A stretch of 64,000 bases of DNA. It comes from Mesorhizobium sp. Root102 (GTDB lineage: Bacteria > Pseudomonadota > Alphaproteobacteria > Rhizobiales > Rhizobiaceae). The notes under the pieces were generated by a model. That model saw only the letters and a list, made by a program, of their open reading frames with translations, was not told where the DNA came from and ran no database searches. The stretch is taken from contig NZ_LMCP01000003.1 of the NCBI RefSeq assembly GCF_001425625.1, forward strand, positions 1 to 64,000, read 5' to 3'. The stretch's first letter is position 1. The number at the start of each line of letters is the position of its first letter. The translations under genes and the position numbers were made by a program. This document shows, one piece after another, positions 27,589-36,361 of the stretch.

Positions 27589-28707
27589 ATGGATGTGATC
27601 GTGCTGGGCGGCGGGCTGATGGGAACGGCTTCGGCCTATTTCCTCGCCCGGCGTGGCGCGCGCGTGACATTGATTGAGCGCCACCGGATCGGCACTGGAG
27701 CAACGGTCGCCTCCTTCGGCAACATCCGACGCACGGGGCGTCATCTGTCCCAGCTTCCGCTGGCCCATCGCTCGCTCAGGCTGTGGGGCGAGACCGAAAA
27801 AATGCTTGGCCGTGACCTAGAATTCCGCGCTACCGGCCACATCCGGCTGATCTTCGATGAAGATAGCCTCGCCGACATGCGGGCATATGCCGAAGCGGCG
27901 CTGCCCTGGGGGCTTGAGCTGGAGGAGCTCGGCCCGCGCGAGATTCGCGCCCGTTTTCCCGGTCTCGGTCCTGATGCTGTTGCGGCGTCGTTCTCGCCGC
28001 ACGATGGCAGCGGCAATCCGCGGCTGATCGCACCGGCCTTTGCCGAGGCGGCCCGCAAGCTCGGCACGGAAATCATTGAGGGAGCTGAGGTCGATAAGAT
28101 CACCTACACGGGCTCCAGCTTCCTTGTCGCCAGTCCAAAAGGTGCATTCGCCGCTGAGTTTCTGCTCAACACCGCCGGTGCCTGGGGCGCGCGCATCGCC
28201 GCGCAGTTCCGCGAAGAGGTCCCGCTCGACGCCCGCGGCCCGCAGATGGGCGTGACCGAGCCGCTGCCGCATCGGATCCTGCCGGTGGTCGGCATCTGGA
28301 CGCGCGACAAGGACCATGGCGCCTATCTGCGTCAGGTCGAGCGCGGCAACATCGTCTTCGGCGGAGCGGCCGAACGAGCTGTGGTGGACCTCGATCCAGG
28401 TCACGCGGCCGCCGACCCCATGAACCTGCCAACGCAGTTGCGCGCCGTAGCGCGACTGCTGCCGGCGATCGCGCAGGCTACGGTCATCCGCACCTGGTCA
28501 GGCTGCGAGGGCTATGTCAGGGATATGCTGCCGGTCATGGGGCGCTCGGCGACGACGCCAGGCCTGTTCCACGCCTTCGGCTTCAGTGGACACGGCTTCC
28601 AGCTCGGTCCGGGCGTGGGCGACGCCATGGCCGAACTCATCACAACCGACCGTTGCGAAACGCTGCTCTACGATTTCAGGGTCGATCGCTTCGGCCGCGC
28701 CGCCTGA
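27589..28707 (+). CDS. FAD-dependent oxidoreductase, DAO/HcnC/opine-oxidase beta-like
   Basis: 372 aa from the ATG at 27589, with AAGAGGG 6 nt upstream; an earlier in-frame ATG is less well placed. The FAD motif VIVLGGGLMGTASAYFLARR is followed by GATVASFGNIRRTGRHLSQL and a C-terminal FGFSGHGFQLGPGVGDAMAE. This is the DAO-type subunit expected to partner the HcnB/HcnA-like pair encoded at 20758-22424, giving the three-part layout of hydrogen-cyanide synthase or opine oxidase. Here it is separated from the pair and transcribed divergently from the LysR gene, but shares the same predicted operator. Confidence 0.86.
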   Translation: MDVIVLGGGLMGTASAYFLARRGARVTLIERHRIGTGATVASFGNIRRTGRHLSQLPLAHRSLRLWGETEKMLGRDLEFRATGHIRLIFDEDSLADMRAYAEAALPWGLELEELGPREIRARFPGLGPDAVAASFSPHDGSGNPRLIAPAFAEAARKLGTEIIEGAEVDKITYTGSSFLVASPKGAFAAEFLLNTAGAWGARIAAQFREEVPLDARGPQMGVTEPLPHRILPVVGIWTRDKDHGAYLRQVERGNIVFGGAAERAVVDLDPGHAAADPMNLPTQLRAVARLLPAIAQATVIRTWSGCEGYVRDMLPVMGRSATTPGLFHAFGFSGHGFQLGPGVGDAMAELITTDRCETLLYDFRVDRFGRAA

Positions 28708-29251
28708 AGGAGCAACTTCCGACATCCGCGCAACGATGGCTCCTTTGGCCGCCAAGGGCGGGATAGTCAGTCTCGCCGGCGCCTTCGAGTATGAGGATCT
28801 CAAGCGGGCGTTGCGCGCCAGGTCGGCAGAATCATGAACGCCGCCAGGATGAATACGCTATCTCCAGCACCAGCCTTCAAATCATCGAACCTTGACGAAC
28901 CCCGGCGTCGCCGCTCACGGGCATTCTGGAGCCTGCTACGGACGTGCATTCCGCACAAGTCAAAGAGATCGTCTTTCGCCCTTTGACGAAGACGAGCGCC
29001 CGACCGTCCCCATCGGCCAGCTACGGGGACCGGTAGCCCGACGCTCGATGGCGCAGGAATTGGGTTGCCTCGCCATAGTCAAATTACCATATGGGAATAT
29101 TACAGCCCAGTCCCTTGCGCGCTTTCGGCACAATGAACCCGGCGGCTGCGGCCGATGGGAGTTTCCAGGACGTCAACCTCCACGCCGCCAAGCGCCGCTG
29201 GCTTAACGGTGGTAAGCGCCTTACGGCAGTCCAAAAAAAGCAAATTGGGTT
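28708..29251. other. Intergenic region with no supported gene
   Basis: About 540 bp between the flavoprotein gene and the ECF sigma promoter. Short frames occur at 28736-28837 (33 aa), 28851-28985 (44 aa, basic) and 28892-29206 (104 aa), but none has a convincing ribosome-binding site or recognisable domain. It may be a remnant of decayed sequence. Confidence 0.5.
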
Positions 29252-29279
29252 GGAATAGTTTCCCGCTGGTCCCAGTATA
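29252..29279 (+). promoter_or_regulatory. ECF-type promoter of sigma gene (copy 1)
   Basis: GGAATA at 29252-29257 and GTATA at 29275-29279 are separated by 17 nt. The ATG follows after 6 nt, so the transcript is likely leaderless or nearly so. The same spacing recurs at 34555-34582 and 36328-36355, in each case before an intact or decayed sigma gene, which supports an autoregulated ECF promoter. Confidence 0.6.
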
Positions 29280-29285
29280 CGGCAT

Positions 29286-29819
29286 ATGAAGGCGAGCTTC
29301 GACGTCACTCCTCATCTGGAGGATCTCTGGCGGTACGGTCGGGTGCTCACGCACAACGACGCAGACGCCGATGATCTGGTGCAAGAAGCGCTTGCTCGCG
29401 CCCTGACACTGGCTCGCAGCTACGACGGCTCGCGTCCGCTTATGCCGTGGCTGATCACCATCGTCCGGAATACGTTTCTGACAAGTGCAGTCCGCGCGGA
29501 GGCCGAGAGGCGCCGTCTTGCGGCCTATGCTGAACAGTCCAACCCGCAGCTTCTACCATCTCAGGAGCATAGCGCCGAGCTCTCCAATGTGCGGAAGGCA
29601 TTGGCGGAATTGCCGACCGAGCAGGCCGAAGTCCTCCATCTGGTCGGCGTCCTGGGTTTCACTTATTCCGATGCCGCTGACGTGCTCGGCGTACCGCATG
29701 GAACTGTCATGTCACGCCTGAGCCGCGCTCGGTCCGCATTGAAACGCAATATGGAAAAATTGACCGACAGCGCACCTGTGCGGTTGAAAATCGTAGGAGG
29801 CCGCCATGTGGCCAAGTGA
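29286..29819 (+). CDS. ECF-family RNA polymerase sigma factor
   Basis: 177 aa. Region 2 is visible as NDADADDLVQEALARALTLA with PLMPWLITIVRNTFL. Region 4 is ALAELPTEQAEVLHLVGVLG followed by TYSDAADVLGVPHGTVMSRL, the helix-turn-helix that reads the -35 element. It overlaps the anti-sigma gene by 14 nt, the usual coupling of such pairs. The ATG sits 6 nt after the -10 element without a Shine-Dalgarno sequence. Two decayed copies of this gene lie at 34589 and 36362. The inducing signal is unknown. Confidence 0.9.
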   Translation: MKASFDVTPHLEDLWRYGRVLTHNDADADDLVQEALARALTLARSYDGSRPLMPWLITIVRNTFLTSAVRAEAERRRLAAYAEQSNPQLLPSQEHSAELSNVRKALAELPTEQAEVLHLVGVLGFTYSDAADVLGVPHGTVMSRLSRARSALKRNMEKLTDSAPVRLKIVGGRHVAK

Positions 29820-30591
29820 CCGTATTTCCGAAGAAGAGATCAACCGCTTTCTCGACGGCGAGCTGACCCAGCCCCAGAGATCTGACCTCCAGGCCCGTCT
29901 TGCTCTGGAGCCGGAGCTGGCGGCGGACGTGTTTGCGCAGGCACAGCGCATGGAAGCTTTGCGCGTCGCTCAACCGCAGCGGCTTTTCCCACCGCGTGCC
30001 AGCGTGGACAAGGCAAAGCGACTGGAAAATGCATTTCGGCGGCGAAGGATATTTAGTGCACTCAAACTGCAAACGGCAGCCGCCTTGCTCGTTTTGGTGG
30101 GTTGGTCGGCCAACTCATTGACCCTGCCTCTCCGGCAGGGAGGCCAAACCACAGATGAGAATTTCATTCTCGCCGCGCGTGATGCCTTGCGTGTCGCTCA
30201 GCTGAATGCCGGCCCGGAAAAAGGCAGTGAACCAAAGCAGGACAAGATCGAACGACTGGTCGGCGCAATGAACATCAGCATGCCGGATCTTCCAGCGACA
30301 TGGAGGGTGAAAGATGTTCAGGTGCAGCCCTGGAACGGGCGGCAGAGCCTTGTCGTGACGGCCGACACGCCGAGCGTTGGCCGGATCACACTGGTTGCGG
30401 TCGCGATGAGCGGCGAAGACGCTGTACCGCCTACTCCCGCTACGGATGGCCGCGTGCCGACCGTCTACTGGCAATCGGGTGGCACAGCCTACGCTCTGAT
30501 GGGTCCTGCCGCGCCAGATCGGCTTGAGAAAGAAGCTAAGGAAATCGAAGTTGCTACGCGGAGGAACGTTGCTTCCAAGAGAAGGGGCTGA
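29806..30591 (+). CDS. Anti-sigma factor, membrane-anchored
   Basis: 261 aa. The N-terminal cytoplasmic part (EEEINRFLDGELTQPQRSDL, then Q-rich) resembles the sigma-binding domain of anti-sigma factors, but no zinc HxxxCxxC motif is seen. A single membrane segment near residue 90 (LQTAAALLVLVGWSANSL) separates it from a periplasmic domain of about 150 residues. It overlaps the sigma gene, so it most likely sequesters that sigma at the membrane. Confidence 0.82.
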   Translation: MWPSDRISEEEINRFLDGELTQPQRSDLQARLALEPELAADVFAQAQRMEALRVAQPQRLFPPRASVDKAKRLENAFRRRRIFSALKLQTAAALLVLVGWSANSLTLPLRQGGQTTDENFILAARDALRVAQLNAGPEKGSEPKQDKIERLVGAMNISMPDLPATWRVKDVQVQPWNGRQSLVVTADTPSVGRITLVAVAMSGEDAVPPTPATDGRVPTVYWQSGGTAYALMGPAAPDRLEKEAKEIEVATRRNVASKRRG

Positions 30592-30633
30592 TGACCAAAA
30601 CCACAAGCACTAGCCAGAGGAAGGTGAAGCTGC

Positions 30634-30957
30634 ATGTCTGCTGAGCAAATTCAGAAACATTTCGTAAAATTTCTTGGTGCAGATGTGGGGGTATCGTTCA
30701 GTGATCCTGCGGACCCACGTGAGGTGGTTCTATACCGGCCAGACAGACTTTCTGAGACATTTGTGACGTGGGCTTTCGAAGAGCTCGAAAAGACCGCACC
30801 AAATATCGCAAGGAAGATTGACCGAGTGCTCGTATCCTATGAAAGTCGGCTTGGCCGCACTCAGCGTGGCGTGAATATGTCCTCAAGTAACAGGGCGCGT
30901 CACCCCCTAGATCCCGAGCCGCCTTCAAGGCCTGAAGCTTCGGGACAAGCAGCATGA
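30634..30957 (+). CDS. Hypothetical protein of sigma-factor operon
   Basis: 107 aa; AGGAAGGTGAAG lies upstream of the ATG. The N-terminal 70 residues look folded (LGADVGVSFSDPADPREVVL); the C-terminus is Pro/Ser rich. No family is recognised. It overlaps the next gene by 4 nt (ATGA), which supports it being real and part of the sigma operon. Confidence 0.6.
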   Translation: MSAEQIQKHFVKFLGADVGVSFSDPADPREVVLYRPDRLSETFVTWAFEELEKTAPNIARKIDRVLVSYESRLGRTQRGVNMSSSNRARHPLDPEPPSRPEASGQAA

Positions 30958-31241
30958 TACGGCTTCCGACGCCGACAACAGAAGCAATGCGGTACTACCC
31001 GTCGACGTGCCCAGTTTGCGCAGGAACTGCACTCGCAGCCGATATCATCCTGCGGAAAGTCGAATTCCAGTGCGCTCGTTGCGGCGGATACGAGATCACC
31101 GTCGCTGCGCGATTGGCAATGAAAGGCATGTCGCAGGATCATCGCGAGGCGTGGCTTTCGCAGGCCCGGCAACAAACTTCCGATACTCGGGGAATTGCGC
31201 TCATAGCTTGTGCGAATGAAGATCTGACCGGCGGTGAATAA
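30954..31241 (+). CDS. Small zinc-ribbon protein
   Basis: 95 aa. CPVCAGTALAADI and QCARCGGYEITV give two Cys-x-x-Cys knuckles (near residues 19-22 and 40-43), a zinc-ribbon layout. The rest is helical (REAWLSQARQQ). It is coupled by overlaps with both neighbours. The function is unknown; a nucleic-acid or protein-binding role is possible. Confidence 0.65.
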   Translation: MIRLPTPTTEAMRYYPSTCPVCAGTALAADIILRKVEFQCARCGGYEITVAARLAMKGMSQDHREAWLSQARQQTSDTRGIALIACANEDLTGGE

Positions 31242-31500
31242 TTGCAGTTTGGGAGATCAGCACCGAGTTCGTGTGAGTGTCCATGACAACACGAACGTCA
31301 CGGTCTTCGACGAAAGGCGCGCAAGAATGATGCTGTTCGAGGACGCGCACCCGCGGGCGTTTCCTCGCGGCCCGGCATTTCCGGCGGGGTTGGTGCCGGG
31401 CCGATCTGCCCTGTTATTCAGAGCATTTGCGGAGCGATCCACGGCAAGGGAACGGGGCGGCGCAGGGGCGCTGGAACCAGCTGAAAGGGCATTCATGTGA
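31234..31500 (+). CDS. Hypothetical protein
   Basis: 88 aa from a GTG at 31234 that overlaps the preceding stop. It is rich in Arg, Ala and Pro (HPRAFPRGPAFPAGLVPGR) and has no recognised domain. The only support is the chain of overlapping starts and stops: its final ATG-TGA overlaps the next GTG. It could be a chance frame. Confidence 0.4.
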   Translation: MNNCSLGDQHRVRVSVHDNTNVTVFDERRARMMLFEDAHPRAFPRGPAFPAGLVPGRSALLFRAFAERSTARERGGAGALEPAERAFM

Positions 31501-31724
31501 CGGATGGGGCTTCCGGGGGCGAGCGCAAAAATGCACGGCTTGCTGATCTGCGCGCAGCGACAATGCTACGCGAGACCACCTATTTGTCGTTCGATGTGGC
31601 GACCGAAAATGCACTTTTAGCAATAGCCACCGAGATGAACATGAGCCGCCTGGATGTCATTCGGATGGCTTTGAGTGATTGGCTGGAATCTCGCAACGAG
31701 TCCCGTATGGCCGCGAATGAATAG
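31497..31724 (+). CDS. Small ribbon-helix-helix-like protein
   Basis: 75 aa, GTG start overlapping the previous stop. The C-terminal half, TYLSFDVATENALLAIATEM then NMSRLDVIRMALSDWLESR, has the strand-helix-helix spacing of CopG/RHH DNA-binding proteins. It may regulate the sigma operon or a toxin-like partner, but no toxin gene is visible alongside. It ends the predicted six-gene operon; 31725-31994 holds no supported gene. Confidence 0.55.
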   Translation: MTDGASGGERKNARLADLRAATMLRETTYLSFDVATENALLAIATEMNMSRLDVIRMALSDWLESRNESRMAANE

Positions 31725-31994
31725 CTGCGCTGGCGATCCCGCCCTGGTATTGTTTGCAGCGAACAGCCGTATGAGTAGCATGATTGGAATGGAAAAGGAC
31801 TGGCTGAAAATCACCCTTTGGGTAATGCTGGCTACCTCAGTCTCGAATTGCATCTGCCCCCGGTTTTTTACGCCGCCGAGGCCTGCATGGCGGGCCAAAT
31901 GGATATGACCCTTCGGTAGCTTCCCGGCCATAGAGCAGGATCGACAAACTGCGAATTCCATCAAGTCGGCCAGCCAGATCGGTCGCTGCAGCTC

Positions 31995-33347
31995 CTACGC
32001 CTTGACGCCTTCAGTAGATTCCGCCCGCCGCCGCCGGATCGCCTCGGCGATGAAGACGCGCGACAGCGCGTGATAGAGCGGCTCATGCGAGATCAAGCGC
32101 GCCGTGCCGTAGCCCAGCATCGAGGCCAGCATCAGCGCGATGACATTGTCGTGATTGCCGGTCATCTCCAGGATGATGACGAAGGCTGTCATCGGCGCCT
32201 GCACCACGCCGGCGAAATAGCCGGCCATTCCGAGCAGCGCCGCCGCCCCTGTGCTGGCGCCAAAGAGGAGGCCAAGCGAACTGCCGATGCCGGCGCCGAC
32301 CGCCAGCGAGGGCGCAAAAATGCCGCCCGGAATGCCAGAGATCATCGACAAGAGACCTGCCAGCAATTTCTCGGCGAGGAAGAACAATGGAAGCGGCGAG
32401 CCTTCTACCGCGCTACGCGCCTGAGCATAACCGGTGCCGAACGTGAGCCCACCTGAAAGGATGCCGATTATCGCCACCGCCAGCCCACAAATGGCGGCCA
32501 CCAGCAAGGTACGCCACAAGGGCTGCAGCGCGTTCCAGCGCCGGATTCGCCGCGTCGCCTTTAACGCCAACAGCGAGAACAGCGCGCCCAAACCGCCGCC
32601 AATGACGCCGCAGGCAAGCACCAGCGGCCAGGCGGCAGCGAGTGAGATCGTTTCCTTGGCAACGCCGAAATAAGTGTAGTTGCCGAGCAGCCCGAGCGAC
32701 GCGATGCCTGCCAAAATCACCGCCGTTAGCACCAGCCCGTTGGTGCGCGCCTCGTAGGTGCGGCCCATCTCCTCGATGGCGAAGACGATGCCGGCGAGCG
32801 GCGTGTTGAAGGCGGCGGCGATGCCGGCAGCCGAACCGGCCAGGATCAGGCCGCGCGCCTGCGCCATGCCGCCCCAGCGCGCCACCTGCAGCATCAGCGA
32901 CGCGCCCACCTGCACGGTTGGCCCTTCGCGGCCGATCGAGGCACCGCAGAACAGGCCGACGATGGTGAGTGCGATCTTGCCGACGACCAGTCGCAGCGAA
33001 AGGATGTGGCTGCGGTCTTCGTCATCGCGCAAGTGTCGTGCAGCGATCGCCTGTGGAATGCCGCTGCCCTGCGAGCCAGGAAAGAAGACGTAGGCAAGCC
33101 AGGCGCACAGGATGAAACCGAGTGGTGTCAAGGCGAGCGGCAGGTAGCTGCGCGCGCCGCCACTGTCGCCAGTGATTTGATGGAACAGTGCCTGCGCTTG
33201 GTCCGCCAGAACAGCGAACAGCACGCTGATCAGGCCGATGGCAATGGCGCCGGCCCAGAACACCAGACGCGGCTGCCAAACGCGGCGCGAACCCCACATC
33301 GCGCGCGAACGGCGGACCATTCGGGACTTTGTAATCTGTCGAGTCAC
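31995..33347 (-). CDS. ClC-family chloride/proton antiporter
   Basis: 450 aa with about 10-12 hydrophobic segments. The three selectivity signatures are intact: GSQGSGIPQAI, GREGPTVQVG with the gating Glu, and GGIFAPSLAVGAGIG. The Glu pair of FAIEEMG sits where the internal proton glutamate of antiporters lies, suggesting an exchanger rather than a channel. There are no C-terminal CBS domains. The start is a GTG at 33347 preceded by AGGACAG; an ATG nine codons later is an alternative. It is transcribed alone. Confidence 0.9.
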   Translation of the reverse strand: MTRQITKSRMVRRSRAMWGSRRVWQPRLVFWAGAIAIGLISVLFAVLADQAQALFHQITGDSGGARSYLPLALTPLGFILCAWLAYVFFPGSQGSGIPQAIAARHLRDDEDRSHILSLRLVVGKIALTIVGLFCGASIGREGPTVQVGASLMLQVARWGGMAQARGLILAGSAAGIAAAFNTPLAGIVFAIEEMGRTYEARTNGLVLTAVILAGIASLGLLGNYTYFGVAKETISLAAAWPLVLACGVIGGGLGALFSLLALKATRRIRRWNALQPLWRTLLVAAICGLAVAIIGILSGGLTFGTGYAQARSAVEGSPLPLFFLAEKLLAGLLSMISGIPGGIFAPSLAVGAGIGSSLGLLFGASTGAAALLGMAGYFAGVVQAPMTAFVIILEMTGNHDNVIALMLASMLGYGTARLISHEPLYHALSRVFIAEAIRRRRAESTEGVKA

Positions 33348-33494
33348 GGAAGGCTGTCCTGTTAGGCAAGGAGCACTACTAACACGAACCCCTGGCGAAA
33401 CGACAACATCTCCGGCGGGGGCCGGGCGAAGAATGCGAGCTTAGCCTCGACTGACCTCTCTTGCCATGATGACCACTTCCGCTAACTCTTCAAT

Positions 33495-34434
33495 ATGACC
33501 GACCGAACAGTGTTGATTTCCGGCGGCGGGATTGCCGGGCCTGCTCTTGCCTTTTGGCTCAAAGAAGCCGGATTCAAACCAACCCTGATCGAACGGGCGC
33601 CTCGATTGCGCACCGGAGGGTATGTCATTGACTTTTGGGGCCTTGGCTACGGTATCGCCGAGCGGATGGGGCTTGAGGCAGACATAAACCGCGTAGGCTA
33701 TCATGTGCGCGAAGTGCGCATTGTCAACGATCGCGGAAAGCGCGTCGCAGGTTTTGGCACAGACGTTTTTGCCGAGTTGACCGGCGGGCGCTTTGTGACG
33801 CTCGGACGCAGCGACCTCTCGCAGCTGCTGTTCGAAAAGATCAAAAATACGACTGAAATCATCTTCGACGACGAGATCGTCGGACTTCAAGAGCAGTCAG
33901 CTGGCGTGCGCGTTCAATTCAAACTGGAAGCGAGCGCGCATTTGATCTGGTGATCGGCGCGGACGGTTTGCATTCCGGCGTTCGTAGGCTGGCCTTCGGA
34001 CCACAGCACGAGTTCGACAAGAAACTCGGCTACGCAGTTGAGCTCTATTTCGACAGCGTCAGTCAGATCAGGATGAACAGTTGGTCGCAAGGGCGCATTG
34101 CCCTGACCGGCGATGCCGCGTTTTGCCTGTCCTTGTTAGCAGGACAAGGTTCAGCCTTGGCCATGATTTCCGCCTATGTGCTGGCAGGCGAACTCTTCAG
34201 AGCCGACGGCGGCATGGGGAGGAAGGTTTCTTGCGAGATTACATCCATACAAAGCAGCAAGGCGCCGAGCGATTTGCCACAGCCTTTGCACCAAGGACGC
34301 GACTTGGCCTGCTGTTGCGCAACCTAGTGATAAGGACATTCGAAATCCCCGGGGTGGCACGTCTGGCGATCGGGAGGGAAATTACCGACACCCTGCAGCT
34401 ACCCGACTATCGCTGGCCAACCCCGATGAGTTGA
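33495..34434 (+). pseudogene. Broken FAD-dependent monooxygenase (PhzS/TetX-like)
   Basis: Three frames in succession encode one protein. 33495-33953 gives TVLISGGGIAGPALAFWLKE (FAD site) up to FKLEASAHLIW. The second frame picks up at VIGADGLHSGVRRLAFGP and runs through GRIALTGDAAFCLSLLAGQG, the second FAD motif. The third frame takes over with RDYIHTKQQGAERFATAF to the stop at 34434. In addition, LGYAVELYFDSVSQIRM joins regions that in family members are separated by roughly 100 residues, so an internal deletion is likely. The gene is non-functional. Confidence 0.85.
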
Positions 34435-34554
34435 CGGTCGCGAGGTCGAATCTCGAAAGCAACGCCTCCTCTTCAGTATAGTCCCAAAACGCTCCTCCCG
34501 CATGGCGCGTAACAGCCACTCGCGCCAGCTTCCCGAAAAAATGCCCGTCAGGCT

Positions 34555-34582
34555 GGAATAGTTTCCCGCCACGCTCGGTATA
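34555..34582 (+). promoter_or_regulatory. ECF-type promoter (copy 2)
   Basis: GGAATA at 34555-34560, 17-nt spacer, GTATA at 34578-34582, then an ATG 6 nt later at 34589. The flanking CCGAAAAAATGC is shared with copy 3. Confidence 0.55.
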
Positions 34583-34588
34583 TGCCGC

Positions 34589-34764
34589 ATGAGAGTGAAC
34601 TTCGACGTGGCGCATCAAACCAACGGAGCCATCGTCCGATGCTGGGAGCGGCAGCGCCATCTTGGGAGCGCAGCGCGGGTGCTGATGATTTGCGACTACG
34701 TCAGCGCTTGCGATCGGGAGGAGCGCGCTCTCATCTGGCCCAGCGGTTACCCCCCTGTCCGTAA
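34589..34764 (+). pseudogene. Decayed ECF sigma factor gene (copy 2)
   Basis: The start MRVNFDV matches MKASFDV of the intact sigma, then the frame drifts. In another frame GADDLRLRQRLRSGGARS corresponds at DNA level to the DADDLVQEALARALTLARS region of the intact gene. No sigma region 4 is recognisable. It keeps a well-preserved promoter despite losing the coding sequence. Confidence 0.55.
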
Positions 34765-34889
34765 CCGCTGGGCCGTTCCGACTGGCCCCGTTCAACCCAA
34801 GCGATTGTTTCCTGCGGCGTGATCAGCGCAGTGAGCACACGCCACGCGCTGATTATAGGTGTTTTGGACTGCACACGAGGCAAACACTG

Positions 34890-35132
34890 ATGCGGAAGTT
34901 GGAAGAATATGAGGAGATTGCGCTAATAGGCTACCCATACGACGGAGACTACATAGCTGTGGTGGATGGCATGGGGGACCGTGCTCGATTGCTCGGAGGG
35001 GCGTTGTGTGGACTTGATGGCGCGACGCTGACGCACCAAGCGGCGGCTTTGCCAAGATACTATCCGCAGGCATCCCATCTCGTTATCGCCACGATAAAGG
35101 GGGACCGGCTTGTTGCGATCCGGGATTATTAA
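34890..35132 (+). CDS. Small hypothetical protein
   Basis: 80 aa, acidic N-terminus (MRKLEEYEEIALIGYPYDGD), with a hydrophobic middle and a strand-like end (HLVIATIKGDRLVAIRD). No family is recognised. The frame is clean and composition is protein-like, but no strong ribosome-binding site is seen. It lies downstream of the decayed sigma copy 2. Confidence 0.5.
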   Translation: MRKLEEYEEIALIGYPYDGDYIAVVDGMGDRARLLGGALCGLDGATLTHQAAALPRYYPQASHLVIATIKGDRLVAIRDY

Positions 35133-35335
35133 AACGCAAAGGACGGGCTTCTACGATGGAGCAACAACGTCCAACGCCCCGACAAGGCGATCTGTTTGAT
35201 GAAGCCGAGACACGGCCCGAGTTGACGACAATTACGAATTTCTGATGACCGCATTGAGAACCCGGCGACCAAATCTTGTTGGTTCGGAAAGCCATGTTGG
35301 CCAATGCTATGGCGCTACAGAGCAGGAAGGAAACG

Positions 35336-35824
35336 ATGACCATCAAAGCAGTTGGTGTGACCGTCGCATCTTTGGCACTTTCCTTTACCTGGGCGCAGGC
35401 CGCCCCCACACTCCTCTCTCAGCACGGCGCCTGGGGCGTCTATTCATATCGCTCTGACACCACAAGGTGCTATGTCTTGAGTGTCCCCGTCTCCAAACTG
35501 CCCACAGATGTCGATCATGGCGAGAATTTTGTCATGGTCTCGCAGGCGCCAGACGACGAGCAACCCGAAGCCATCATGGGGTATCGGCTTAAACCAGGTT
35601 CGGACATCGATGTGGTGATTGCAGACCAGCGCTTCTCAATGTTTACCCAAGACAACAAGGCTTGGCTGCCGAACGCCGATGAGGATCGATCAATGGTTGA
35701 TGCCATGCGGGCCGGCAGCAGAATGAAACTGTTCGCCACGTCCTGGAGAGGTACACACACCCAGTATGCCTATTCCCTAGTCGGACTTACCGCCGCCTTG
35801 AAGGCGAGCAAGACTTGCAAATAG
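35336..35824 (+). CDS. Exported IalB-like (invasion-associated locus B family) protein
   Basis: 162 aa from the ATG at 35336, with AAGGAA 4 nt upstream; the longer upstream frame is not used. The signal peptide is MTIKAVGVTVASLALSFTWA with cleavage after AQA. The mature part has WGVYSYRSDTTRCYVLSVPV, then a small beta-rich domain ending in SKTCK. The pattern resembles the IalB family of alphaproteobacterial periplasmic proteins, whose biochemical role is unclear. 35133-35335 holds nothing else I can support. Confidence 0.65.
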   Translation: MTIKAVGVTVASLALSFTWAQAAPTLLSQHGAWGVYSYRSDTTRCYVLSVPVSKLPTDVDHGENFVMVSQAPDDEQPEAIMGYRLKPGSDIDVVIADQRFSMFTQDNKAWLPNADEDRSMVDAMRAGSRMKLFATSWRGTHTQYAYSLVGLTAALKASKTCK

Positions 35825-36014
35825 AATGCTCAAACAAAAAGACCCTACACTGGACGAAGCGACAAACGCTCGCGCCTGAATTGTCGGCGGCACACCCATC
35901 CGATCGGATTATCGCGAGCGGCTGTCGTGCGGCAGCTCCTGCAACAAGGAAGCGCTGGCTGCGTTCTCCACATGGAGAAGCGCCAGTTGGATGGTTAGAC
36001 GGCGCCCAAAAAAC

Positions 36015-36203
36015 ATGAGAGAGTTCGTCAACACCGCTATCATCATCGTATTGATAGCGATCGCTGTCGTCCTCCTTTTGCTGGCGCCAAAAGGCTTTCA
36101 GTTCGGTCCGCCGGATCCGATTGTCAGCTCGAGTGTTTCTGGCTTACCGCGAAGAGACGCCAGCACCTTTGTGCGCGCACCTTTGGCTCGAAGTGTTGCG
36201 TGA
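36015..36203 (+). CDS. Small single-pass membrane protein
   Basis: 62 aa. One long hydrophobic segment (FVNTAIIIVLIAIAVVLLLL) is followed by a short polar tail. No family is recognised. Small size and lack of a clear ribosome-binding site lower confidence. Confidence 0.4.
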   Translation: MREFVNTAIIIVLIAIAVVLLLLAPKGFQFGPPDPIVSSSVSGLPRRDASTFVRAPLARSVA

Positions 36204-36327
36204 GGTAGTCCGGTCGCCGGTAGCTTTGCCGTGCCAACTTATTCGTCCCAAACCAAGCGAGGTTCCCAAATTCTCGCGGCGCCAATTTTCTCAGTCCGGC
36301 GCTTGCCGAAAAAAATGCTATCGGGCT

Positions 36328-36355
36328 GGAATAGTTTCTGATCCGTCTCGGTATA
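36328..36355 (+). promoter_or_regulatory. ECF-type promoter (copy 3)
   Basis: GGAATA at 36328-36333, 17-nt spacer, GTATA at 36351-36355, ATG at 36362 after 6 nt. It has the same geometry as copies 1 and 2. Confidence 0.55.
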
Positions 36356-36361
36356 TTGCTT

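Noticed and set aside
28892..29206. 104-aa plus-strand frame between the flavoprotein and sigma genes
   Set aside because: No ribosome-binding site, no domain, and unusual composition; treated as non-coding.
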